From positions 1-64,000 of the forward strand of contig CAUAFT010000007.1 in the NCBI GenBank assembly GCA_958428365.1: 64,000 nucleotides of DNA. The letters run 5' to 3'. Of the stretch, positions 6,652 through 14,328 are shown in pieces (position 1 is the first letter of the stretch; every line of letters begins with the position of its first letter). The notes beneath the pieces were generated by a model. The model was not told the origin of the DNA and searched no databases. It saw nothing but the letters and a program-made list of their open reading frames with translations. This DNA is from an uncultured Lachnospiraceae bacterium (GTDB taxonomy: Bacteria; Bacillota; Clostridia; Lachnospirales; Lachnospiraceae). The position numbers and the translations under genes were made by a program.

Positions 6652-9486
6652 ATGAAGGAAAGGAAATATATCAAAATAAGAGGAGCAAACGAGCACAATC
6701 TAAAGCATTTGGATATCGACATTCCCCGGAATGAGTTCGTGGTTTTGACAGGACTCAGCGGTTCCGGAAAATCCTCTCTGGCATTTGACACCATCTATGC
6801 CGAGGGACAGAGACGCTACATGGAATCTCTTTCTTCCTATGCAAGGCAGTTTTTAGGGCAGATGGAAAAACCGAATGTGGATAAGATCGAGGGACTCTCC
6901 CCTGCGATATCCATAGACCAGAAGTCCACCAACCGCAATCCCCGTTCCACAGTGGGAACGGTCACGGAGATCTACGATTACCTGCGTCTGCTCTACGCCC
7001 GCATAGGGATCCCGCACTGTCCTGTCTGCGGAAAAGAGATCAAAAAACAGACCGTGGATCAGATGGTAGATCATATCATGGAGCTGCCGGAAAAAACGAA
7101 GATCCAGCTTTTAGCTCCGGTAGTCCGTGGACGGAAAGGAATGCACCAGAAGCTGTTTGAAAAAGCAAAGCGCAGCGGTTATGTTCGTGTTCAGGTGGAT
7201 GGAAACATCTATGAGCTGACAGAAGAGATTACCCTGGATAAAAACATCAAGCACAATATTGAGATCGTAGTGGACCGCCTGGTGGTAAAAGAGGGCATTG
7301 AAAAACGTCTGACGGATTCCATTGAAAATGTCCTGGAACTGGCGGACGGATTAATGATGGTGGATATCATCGGAGGCGAGACCCTGCAATTTTCCCAGAG
7401 TTTCTCCTGCCCGGACTGCGGCGTCAGCATTGATGAGATCGAGCCGAGAAGTTTTTCATTTAACAATCCGTTTGGCGCCTGCCCGGAGTGCTTCGGATTG
7501 GGATACAAGATGGAATTTGATGAGGATCTAATGATACCGGATAAGAGTCTTGCTATTTCCGAGGGAGCGATCCAGGTTCTGGGCTGGCAGTCCTGTACGG
7601 ATCCCTCCAGTTATACGTATGCCATCTTAAAGGCGTTGGCAGAGGAGTATGATTTTGACCTGGACACCCCTTATCAGGATCTGCCGGAGGATATCCGAAA
7701 AATGCTGATCCACGGAACGGATGGAACCTCTGTAAAAGTCTACTATAAGGGACAGCGCGGAGAAGGAGTCTATGACGTTGCCTTTGAAGGGTTGATAAAA
7801 AATGTACAGAGGCGTTATCGGGAGACTGGTTCCGAGACGACAAAACAGGAATACGAGACCTTTATGCGGATCACCCCCTGCAAGGTCTGCAAAGGACAGC
7901 GATTGAAAAAAGAATCCCTTGCCGTAACCGTCTGCGATAAAAATATCCATGAGATCACCACCATGTCCATAAAGAACCTTCATGAATTTGTAAACCATAT
8001 GGATCTGACCAGGCAACAGCAGTTGATCGGAGATCAGATAATCAAAGAAGTCCGGGCGAGAGTGGGATTTTTGATGGACGTGGGTCTGGATTACCTGACC
8101 CTTGCCCGTGCGACGGGAACACTTTCCGGCGGAGAAGCGCAGCGCATCCGCCTTGCCACACAGATCGGCTCCGGGCTGGTGGGGGTCGCCTATATTCTGG
8201 ACGAGCCGAGTATCGGACTGCATCAGCGGGATAACGATAAACTTTTAAATACGCTTAGAAATCTGACGGATCTGGGCAATACCCTGATCGTGGTGGAACA
8301 CGACGAGGATACCATGCTGGCGGCGGACTATGTGGTGGATATCGGACCGGGAGCCGGGGAACACGGCGGGGAAGTCGTGGCGGCAGGTACGGCGGAAGAG
8401 ATCATGAAAAATGAGGATTCCATCACCGGAGCCTACCTAAGCGGAAGGATACAGATACCGATTCCGACGGAGCGCAGAAAACCCACCGGATTTTTGAAGA
8501 TCAAAGGAGCCAGGGAAAACAACCTGAAAAATATCGATGTGGAGGTTCCGCTGGGAGTCATGACTTGTATTACTGGAGTCTCCGGTTCGGGAAAGAGCTC
8601 CCTTACGAATGAGATTCTCTACAAGACTCTGGCGAAAAAATTAAACCGTGCCAGAACGATACCCGGAGCTCATAGTAAGATCGAGGGTGTGGAACTGCTG
8701 GATAAGGTCATCGACATCGACCAGTCCCCGATCGGAAGAACGCCCCGTTCCAATCCGGCTACCTATACGGGAGTCTTTGATATGATACGGGATCTTTTTG
8801 CGGCGACGCCGGACGCCAAGGCAAAGGGATATAAAAAGGGAAGATTCAGCTTCAATGTAAAGGGAGGCAGATGTGAGGCATGTGCGGGAGACGGTATCCT
8901 GAAAATAGAGATGCACTTTCTGCCGGACGTCTATGTACCCTGCGAGGTATGCCAGGGAAAACGCTACAACCGGGAGACTCTGGATGTAAAATATAAGGGA
9001 AAGAGTATCTACGACGTTTTGGATATGACGGTGGAGGAGGCGCTGACCTTCTTTGAGAACGTTCCTTCCATTCACCGGAAGATCCAGACCCTCTATGATG
9101 TGGGGCTCTCCTATGTAAAACTGGGGCAGCCATCCACGACCCTGTCCGGCGGCGAGGCGCAGCGGATCAAGCTGGCGACGGAGCTGAGTAAGCGAAGTAC
9201 CGGAAAAACCATCTACATCCTGGATGAGCCTACCACAGGACTTCACTTCGCTGACGTCCATAAGCTGATCGAGATCCTTCGCAGGCTTTCCGAGGGAGGC
9301 AACACGGTTGTAGTCATCGAGCACAATCTGGATGTGATCAAGACAGCCGACTATATTATTGATATGGGACCGGAGGGCGGAGACGGCGGCGGAACCGTTA
9401 TTGCTCAGGGAACGCCGGAAGAGGTTGCGCAGGTGCCGGAATCCTACACGGGACAATATCTTAAGAAATATTTGAAAAAGAAATAG
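6652..9486 (+). CDS. uvrA: excinuclease ABC subunit UvrA
   Basis: Dimeric ABC-type ATPase that scans DNA for lesions and loads UvrB. The 944 residues contain two ATPase cores: Walker A GLSGSGKSS near residue 33 and GVSGSGKSS near 641, each with an LSGGEAQRI signature (near 490 and 830). Zinc-binding CxxC pairs are visible (CPVCG, CPDCG/CPECF, CEAC/CEVC). YARQFLGQMEKP and RNPRSTVGT are family hallmarks. It starts at ATG 6652 after GGAGG and closely follows uvrB. A strong terminator follows. Confidence 0.98.
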   Translation: MKERKYIKIRGANEHNLKHLDIDIPRNEFVVLTGLSGSGKSSLAFDTIYAEGQRRYMESLSSYARQFLGQMEKPNVDKIEGLSPAISIDQKSTNRNPRSTVGTVTEIYDYLRLLYARIGIPHCPVCGKEIKKQTVDQMVDHIMELPEKTKIQLLAPVVRGRKGMHQKLFEKAKRSGYVRVQVDGNIYELTEEITLDKNIKHNIEIVVDRLVVKEGIEKRLTDSIENVLELADGLMMVDIIGGETLQFSQSFSCPDCGVSIDEIEPRSFSFNNPFGACPECFGLGYKMEFDEDLMIPDKSLAISEGAIQVLGWQSCTDPSSYTYAILKALAEEYDFDLDTPYQDLPEDIRKMLIHGTDGTSVKVYYKGQRGEGVYDVAFEGLIKNVQRRYRETGSETTKQEYETFMRITPCKVCKGQRLKKESLAVTVCDKNIHEITTMSIKNLHEFVNHMDLTRQQQLIGDQIIKEVRARVGFLMDVGLDYLTLARATGTLSGGEAQRIRLATQIGSGLVGVAYILDEPSIGLHQRDNDKLLNTLRNLTDLGNTLIVVEHDEDTMLAADYVVDIGPGAGEHGGEVVAAGTAEEIMKNEDSITGAYLSGRIQIPIPTERRKPTGFLKIKGARENNLKNIDVEVPLGVMTCITGVSGSGKSSLTNEILYKTLAKKLNRARTIPGAHSKIEGVELLDKVIDIDQSPIGRTPRSNPATYTGVFDMIRDLFAATPDAKAKGYKKGRFSFNVKGGRCEACAGDGILKIEMHFLPDVYVPCEVCQGKRYNRETLDVKYKGKSIYDVLDMTVEEALTFFENVPSIHRKIQTLYDVGLSYVKLGQPSTTLSGGEAQRIKLATELSKRSTGKTIYILDEPTTGLHFADVHKLIEILRRLSEGGNTVVVIEHNLDVIKTADYIIDMGPEGGDGGGTVIAQGTPEEVAQVPESYTGQYLKKYLKKK

Positions 9487-9498
9487 AACGAATATGTA

Positions 9499-9538
9499 AT
9501 AGACAGAGACTTCCAGAGGAGGTGTCTGTCTATTTTGT
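9499..9538 (+). terminator. terminator of the uvrBA operon
   Basis: AATAGACAGA pairs with TCTGTCTATT across a loop containing ACTTCCAGAGG, followed by TTTTG. It starts 13 bases after the uvrA stop. Confidence 0.8.
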
Positions 9539-9566
9539 AAGATGTATATAGGGAAGGGGAGATAAG

Positions 9567-10280
9567 ATGAAGCTGTTTAGAGCTTTGCCAAAAGATGAAA
9601 ATGAATTAAATAGTGATGAGCGCGCATTTCAGGCTGATAGTATGAATCCTAATCTCATTATTTTAGATGAAGTATATAGTCATATTATCCCCTCTCATAA
9701 ATTGTCTCAAGCGAGTGCCAGGCGGGTCATCTATTCATTCACAGACGACATAGACGTGGCAGATATGCTTGTGAAAAAATATCCTCAAACATATAGTAAA
9801 ATAGCATGTATCAATGTAAATCTTACAGAAGAGTCCTCGGCTTTCGCTGCAAAGGACGAGAATATTTTCTGTGTAAAACCTGTTTTCAGGCTGGCTGATT
9901 GGATTGATATGGCAGCATATAAAATAAATAAAAGTGAAGAATACAGTGCGATCCTGACAGTGGATAATACAAATTATGCGCAAGCTCCCATCCCTCTGAT
10001 AAATATATTGGTTCCAAGCAGATGGGGAGCCCTAAGCCTGGCTCGCAGTTACAGGGAGTACGCAGTCATATGTCGGGACATTGTTCCTGCAATACTTACA
10101 GAAGAAGAGATTGAAGCTGAAAAAAGCAAGAAGAAAGTAATAGATTACGATTTATTGCTCTTGGACGATGTTGATACAAAGAGAAAAGTAATAGAAAGTT
10201 TAATCAGCGATCTTAAAACCCTTGATATATCCGAAGCACATAAAGAGTATTTGCTTAGGATGTTAAATGACAGGCTATGA
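9567..10280 (+). CDS. protein of unknown function
   Basis: 237 residues, not recognised. ATG 9567 follows GGGGAG. No signal peptide or membrane segment is visible; the C-terminus is charged and probably helical. RRVIYSFTDDIDVADML (about residue 52) and SYREYAVICRDIVPA (about 160) faintly recall the SFT-D...A and EY..V..IP spacing of ADP-ribosyltransferase-like folds, but no full catalytic set can be assigned. Codon use is more AT-rich than in uvrA or mbl, suggesting an acquired gene. It stands alone between the uvrA terminator and a minus-strand RNA candidate. Confidence 0.6.
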   Translation: MKLFRALPKDENELNSDERAFQADSMNPNLIILDEVYSHIIPSHKLSQASARRVIYSFTDDIDVADMLVKKYPQTYSKIACINVNLTEESSAFAAKDENIFCVKPVFRLADWIDMAAYKINKSEEYSAILTVDNTNYAQAPIPLINILVPSRWGALSLARSYREYAVICRDIVPAILTEEEIEAEKSKKKVIDYDLLLLDDVDTKRKVIESLISDLKTLDISEAHKEYLLRMLNDRL

Positions 10281-10362
10281 AGCAGTATTTTCTTCTCTAC
10301 TTTGGAGTTGCGCAATATGCCAGGAGAGAAGTGACATAGCGACTTTTGATGAGACTATAGCA

Positions 10363-10466
10363 TAAAAAAGCTCCCATCTCTGGGAGCTAAATTTCGGGGA
10401 GTACTGCCCAGGCTCTAGGAGCCTGAGCAGTATGAGTTATGAAAAATTATATTAGCCTTAGCTAGT
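10363..10466 (-). ncRNA. candidate trans-acting small RNA on the minus strand
   Basis: Read on the minus strand, a -10 TATTAT (10478-10473) is followed by an RNA of about 100 bases. It has a long hairpin (10432-10402) in which the pair that mismatches on the plus strand becomes a U-G wobble on the minus strand, then an unpaired C-rich stretch ACTCCCCGAAATTT, then a terminator hairpin ending in six T. An unpaired CUCCCC next to the terminator is the anti-Shine-Dalgarno layout of Firmicutes sRNAs such as RoxS. No coding frame is present. The start point is an estimate and no clear -35 is visible. Confidence 0.5.
10364..10388 (-). terminator. minus-strand intrinsic terminator
   Basis: AGCTCCC (10388-10382 on the minus strand) and GGGAGCT (10375-10369) enclose a six-base loop, followed on the minus strand by T6 (10369-10364). 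On the plus strand no T-run follows, so it ends a minus-strand transcript, not the 9567 gene. Confidence 0.75.
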
Positions 10467-10660
10467 ACTTCTATAATATACCGTGATTTTGTGAATAAAT
10501 CATGAACGAAAAGTAAATAATATGTGAAACATCAAAAAGGTTTTTAAGAAAACCTTAAATTTGACAAAATCGAAAAAAACACTTTAAAAACGTTTCATCA
10601 TTGTATATAATAAGAATAAATATGGAAAAATGTGTATCATAGGCTTTTTAATGGATGATA

Positions 10661-10679
10661 ATGACCGTACATCGGTCAT
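10661..10679 (+). promoter_or_regulatory. palindrome in the mbl leader
   Basis: ATGACCG-TACAT-CGGTCAT is a perfect seven-base inverted repeat 44 bases before the mbl start. Upstream TATAAT at 10606-10611 with a weak TTTAAA at 10583 (17-base spacer) could be the promoter, and a separate TTGACA lies at 10561. The palindrome could be an operator or a leader hairpin. Confidence 0.4.
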
Positions 10680-10722
10680 GATAAGATATAGGTAGGAGAA
10701 GCAGGAAAGGAGAAACGTTGCA

Positions 10723-11721
10723 ATGGTTTCAACAGACATTGGAATTGATTTAGGTACAGCCAGTATCTTGGTATATATTAAAGGAAAGGGTGTTGTGTTA
10801 AAGGAGCCGTCCGTAGTGGCTTTTGACCGCGACACAAATAAGATCAAAGCCATCGGTGAGGAAGCGAGACTGATGCTGGGAAGAACACCGGGAAATATCG
10901 TAGCGGTCAGACCTCTGCGTCAGGGTGTTATTTCCGATTATACCGTAACGGAAAAAATGATCAAGTATTTTATTCAGAAGGCAATGGGTAAGAAGAGCTT
11001 CCGCAAACCGCGTATTTCCGTCTGTGTGCCAAGCGGCGTTACAGAGGTGGAGAAAAAGGCGGTAGAGGATGCGACTTATCAGGCAGGCGCCAGAGAAGTC
11101 TCTATTATAGAAGAACCGATTGCGGCGGCGATTGGAGCCGGAATCGACATTGCAAGACCTTGTGGAAACATGATCGTGGATATCGGAGGAGGAACTTCGG
11201 ATATTGCAGTCATCTCCCTGGGAGGTTCTGTAGTTAGTACTTCTATAAAAATAGCTGGGGACGACTTTGACGAGGCGATCGTTCGTTATATGAGAAAGAA
11301 ACACAACCTTCTGATCGGTGAGAGAACCGCAGAGGATATTAAGATCAAGATAGGAACCTGTTTCCCGCTGGCACAGCCGGAGGTTATGGATGTGCGGGGA
11401 CGTAATCTGGTGACGGGACTTCCAAAGACCGTACAGGTAAGCTCCGAGGAGACGGAAGAAGCTCTTCGGGAGGCAACACTTCAGATCGTGGAAGCTGTAC
11501 ACAGCGTATTGGAGAAGACCCCGCCGGAGCTGGCAGCGGATGTTGCCGACCGGGGCATCGTTCTGACAGGAGGCGGCGCGCTGCTCCGTGGACTGGAGGA
11601 GCTGATCGAGGATCGCACAGGCATCAATACCATGACGGCAGAGGAACCGATGACCTGCGTGGCGATCGGTACAGGAAAATTTGTGGAATTTTTATCAGGA
11701 AACCATGAGGAGCCGAAATAG
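10723..11721 (+). CDS. mbl: MreB/Mbl-type rod-shape actin homologue
   Basis: Bacterial actin that guides cell-wall synthesis along the cylinder at the inner membrane face. The 332-residue length fits. Actin-fold motifs: phosphate-1 GIDLGTASILVYIKGKG at residues 7-23, phosphate-2 DIGGGTSD near 157, adenosine motif LTGGGALLRGL near 285. The order mbl followed by two flagellar rod genes matches Bacillus mbl-flhO-flhP, which favours Mbl over MreB. No mreCD neighbours are present. The start follows AGGAG upstream of ATG 10723. Confidence 0.9.
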   Translation: MVSTDIGIDLGTASILVYIKGKGVVLKEPSVVAFDRDTNKIKAIGEEARLMLGRTPGNIVAVRPLRQGVISDYTVTEKMIKYFIQKAMGKKSFRKPRISVCVPSGVTEVEKKAVEDATYQAGAREVSIIEEPIAAAIGAGIDIARPCGNMIVDIGGGTSDIAVISLGGSVVSTSIKIAGDDFDEAIVRYMRKKHNLLIGERTAEDIKIKIGTCFPLAQPEVMDVRGRNLVTGLPKTVQVSSEETEEALREATLQIVEAVHSVLEKTPPELAADVADRGIVLTGGGALLRGLEELIEDRTGINTMTAEEPMTCVAIGTGKFVEFLSGNHEEPK

Positions 11722-11785
11722 ACCGGTGAATTCTGGCGGACTGAATCAGGGATGAATAGAACAAAACACAGGAAGTGTATAAGTG

Positions 11786-11811
11786 ATGACATCGTATTTT
11801 TGCGGTGTCAT
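11786..11811 (+). promoter_or_regulatory. hairpin between mbl and the first rod gene
   Basis: ATGACATCG pairs with CGGTGTCAT (one G-T pair) around a T-rich loop. It is not followed by a T-run, so it is more likely an attenuator or processing site than a full terminator. Confidence 0.35.
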
Positions 11812-11837
11812 TGCCCTTATCTGAAAGGAGATTATAC

Positions 11838-12638
11838 ATGGTAAAAGGACTCTACACAGCGTATACGGGAATGGTCAATGAACAGAACCGTATGGACATC
11901 ATGACCAACAATCTGGCGAATGCCGATACCAACGGTTTTAAAAAGGAGGGAAGCACTTCCCAGACTTTTGCCGACACCTATGCTATCAAGATCAAGGATA
12001 CCTCGGCTTGCAATATCCCAAGGACTTTGGGAGAGGTCAGCCTGGGAGTACATATTGGAGAGACCTACAGGGATTACAGCCAGGGTTCTTTTCAGGTGAC
12101 GGACAGCCCTTATGATCTGGGGATCGCAGGAAATGGTTTTTTCGCCATATCCTATACCAATAAGCAGGGGGAGACTTCCATCAAATATACAAGGGATGGA
12201 GCTTTTACCGTGAATAAAGAAGGATATCTGGTGACCAAAGATGGAGATTATGTGTTGAACCAAAACGGAGCCATGAACGGCGATCCGGGGGCGGCCAACT
12301 ATATCCGCATTGATCCGAATCAGGAGTTCACCATTGATGAACAGGGAAATATCTGGCAGAACAATGTCCTTGCGGGGCAGATTGGTCTGGTGGATTTTGC
12401 GGATTATAATTATCTGGAAAAATACGGAGAGAACCTGTATCAGACGGTAGACGGAGCGCAGGTCATAGCGGCAGAGGGTACTATTGAACAGGGAACGATC
12501 GAGGCGTCAAATGTTAATGTTGTGACCGAAATGGTCGATATGATTACTATAACCAGAGCCTATGAGGCAAATCAGAAGATCGTTCAGACGATTGACACCA
12601 TGCTGGATAAGGCAGTTAATCAGGTAGGAAAGCTTTAA
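11838..12638 (+). CDS. flgF: flagellar hook-basal body / rod protein (FlgF/FlhO type)
   Basis: Structural protein of the flagellar rod, exported by the flagellar type III apparatus. 266 residues from ATG 11838, preceded by AAAGGAG; the longer frame from 11805 has no ribosome site. N-terminal motif MTNNLANADTNGFKKEG is the flagellar rod signature, GIAGNGFFAIS is in the middle, and the C-terminus ends NVNVVTEMVDMITITRAYEA, the usual D0 helix. It corresponds to FlhO in the Bacillus order mbl-flhO-flhP. It lies 27 bases before the next rod gene. Confidence 0.88.
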   Translation: MVKGLYTAYTGMVNEQNRMDIMTNNLANADTNGFKKEGSTSQTFADTYAIKIKDTSACNIPRTLGEVSLGVHIGETYRDYSQGSFQVTDSPYDLGIAGNGFFAISYTNKQGETSIKYTRDGAFTVNKEGYLVTKDGDYVLNQNGAMNGDPGAANYIRIDPNQEFTIDEQGNIWQNNVLAGQIGLVDFADYNYLEKYGENLYQTVDGAQVIAAEGTIEQGTIEASNVNVVTEMVDMITITRAYEANQKIVQTIDTMLDKAVNQVGKL

Positions 12639-12665
12639 TCTGAGGAGAAGAGAGGTGTTTTAATT

Positions 12666-13484
12666 ATGATGAGAGCCCTATGGAGTGCAGCATCGGGAAT
12701 GATTGCACAGCAGACAAATGTAGATACGATATCTAACAATATTGCAAATGTAAATACAACCGGATATAAGACGGAAAAGACAGAGTTTAAATCTCTCTTG
12801 TATCAAAATATTCAGGCGAGGACCACTACGGCAAATGGAGCCAACAAACCGGTTCCGGCTCAGGTGGGACTGGGAACCAGAGTGGCGTCCAATACGTCCA
12901 TGTTTACACAGGGGGCGCTTCTGGACAGCGAGAGTGATACCGCTTTTGCCATTGACGGAGAGGGCTTCTTTGCGGTGCGGGGAGCAGACGGAGAGATCTA
13001 TTATACGAGAAATGGTAACTTTAACTGGAGTATGGCGGCAGACGGCGGCGTGGTGCTGACCACCAGCAGCGGTTATCCGGTTCTGGACTCCAACGGCAAT
13101 GAGATCCGTGTGCCGGACGGCGTAGTGGCGGAGAGAGTGAAGGCGACTGGTACGGGACAATTCTATTATCTGGATGATACGGGAAATGCCGTGGATATGA
13201 ACCAGAGCTTTGGAATCTATCAGTTCAACAATCCGGCGGGATTGGAAAAATTGTCAGATTCTCTTTTGGAGGTGACAGCCGCTTCTGGAAATCCGTTGAA
13301 TGAGGCAACCACGGGAGGCTTGCAGAGATCCAATGTGCGCCAGGGGTATCTGGAGGGTTCCAACGTACAGGTGGCGGACGAGATGGTCAATCTGATCGTG
13401 GCACAGAGAGCGTATGAATTAAATTCCAAGGCGATTCAGGCGGCGGATTCCATGTTAGAGCAGGCGAATCAGTTGAGAAGATAA
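12666..13484 (+). CDS. flgG: flagellar distal rod protein (FlgG/FlhP type)
   Basis: Second rod protein of the pair, 272 residues. N-terminal ISNNIANVNTTGYKTEK, central DGEGFFAVRG and C-terminal VQVADEMVNLIVAQRAYELN are characteristic of FlgG. ATG 12666 or the adjacent ATG 12669 may start translation. It is co-oriented with the preceding rod gene and with the rod-binding protein gene 19 bases downstream, so the three likely form one flagellar unit. No other flagellar structural gene is in the window. Confidence 0.9.
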   Translation: MMRALWSAASGMIAQQTNVDTISNNIANVNTTGYKTEKTEFKSLLYQNIQARTTTANGANKPVPAQVGLGTRVASNTSMFTQGALLDSESDTAFAIDGEGFFAVRGADGEIYYTRNGNFNWSMAADGGVVLTTSSGYPVLDSNGNEIRVPDGVVAERVKATGTGQFYYLDDTGNAVDMNQSFGIYQFNNPAGLEKLSDSLLEVTAASGNPLNEATTGGLQRSNVRQGYLEGSNVQVADEMVNLIVAQRAYELNSKAIQAADSMLEQANQLRR

Positions 13485-13503
13485 ATATAAGGAGTGATGA
13501 TCC

Positions 13504-13857
13504 ATGAGCATATCGATCGATACAATGAGCAGCTATTATAATCAGGCGACGGCTTCGGCTTCCGGTGCATCGGCAAACCGTTTGAACGACACGCTCTCCG
13601 GGGATCTGTCCAATGCTTCGGATGAGGAATTGATGGATGTCTGCAAGGATTTTGAAGCGTATTTTGTGGAACAGGTCATGAAGGAAATGAAGAAGATGAT
13701 TCCGGAATCCGAGGATGAAGATGCTTCTATGGGACAGCTTCGGGATTATTTTGAGGAAGAGATGATTCAGCAGTATGCGGAGGAAGCAGTCGATAGTATG
13801 GATTTTGGGATTGCGCAGACGCTGTATGAGCAGATGAAGCGGAATTATAATTTATAA
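13504..13857 (+). CDS. rod-binding protein (FlgJ N-terminal-like)
   Basis: 117-residue protein with DVCKDFEAYFVEQVMKEMKK and a C-terminal QYAEEAVDSMDFGIAQTLYEQ, the pattern of the rod-binding domain of FlgJ without the muramidase domain. Such short proteins act as rod-capping factors in Firmicutes. It follows the rod gene after 19 bases with GGAG before the ATG, and a terminator ends the unit. Confidence 0.85.
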   Translation: MSISIDTMSSYYNQATASASGASANRLNDTLSGDLSNASDEELMDVCKDFEAYFVEQVMKEMKKMIPESEDEDASMGQLRDYFEEEMIQQYAEEAVDSMDFGIAQTLYEQMKRNYNL

Positions 13858-13869
13858 AAGAGCGAGTAA

Positions 13870-13899
13870 AAAAAGGCTGCCGGGGGCGGTCTTTTTTTG
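13870..13899 (+). terminator. terminator of the mbl/rod gene unit
   Basis: AAAGGCTGCC pairs with GGCGGTCTTT (with wobbles) around a short G-rich loop, followed by T7. An A-run precedes it, so it may work in both directions. Confidence 0.75.
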
Positions 13900-13924
13900 A
13901 GTGGAGAGGGGAAAAGGTTATGAG

Positions 13925-14161
13925 GCATGCGGCACAAACAGTAGTGTGATTTTGTGACCTTGTCCAGGAATAAGAACTTCTAAATATCCTTGGGGCTATG
14001 CTGTGGAGGTGGACGCAAACGGCGTCAACTCGCCATCCGTGGCTCGGTGCCGCCTTCATCAGACGTCGTGTCTGATGATTGCTGGGTATGGGCAAGGCTA
14101 TTAAGAAGTTCTAATTCCTTTCCAAAAGTCACAAAATCACACTACTGTTTGTGCCGCATGC
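13925..14161. mobile_element. MITE-like element with perfect 34 bp terminal inverted repeats
   Basis: 13925-13958 is an exact inverse of 14128-14161, beginning GCATGCGGCACAAACAG. Pairing continues inward imperfectly for roughly another 50 bases (GAACTTCT and matching arms). The centre holds a hairpin CATCAGAC-GTCGT-GTCTGATG at 14057-14077. No coding capacity and no obvious target-site duplication were seen. The 470 base gap between the rod-binding gene and recD2 contains this element, the terminator before it, and a G-rich tract after it. It could also be a structured RNA. Confidence 0.65.
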
Positions 14162-14328
14162 ATATACGCTTTTGGGGACTCGGGTTGTGTTAAAATGTTT
14201 GGTGTATTAAAAGTGCTTTATGTTAGAAGTAGTGGGGGTGAAATGATGGATGGTTGGGGTGTCTGGTGTTGAGGATGCTGGATGATAGAGATGGTGTGGA
14301 CTATAGGATATAGGATCAGGAGGATGAG

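Noticed and set aside
6010..6696. 228-residue minus-strand frame over uvrB
   Set aside because: Ser-rich shadow of the UvrB C-terminal domain.
8641..9456. 271-residue minus-strand frame over uvrA
   Set aside because: Mirror of uvrA codons, no ribosome site and no motif.
10369..10432. Riboswitch for the 9567 gene or mbl
   Set aside because: The terminator T-run and the wobble pair place the RNA on the minus strand, away from both plus-strand genes.
13990..14193. 67-residue frame inside the MITE-like element
   Set aside because: It runs through hairpin arms and has no ribosome site or homology I recognise.
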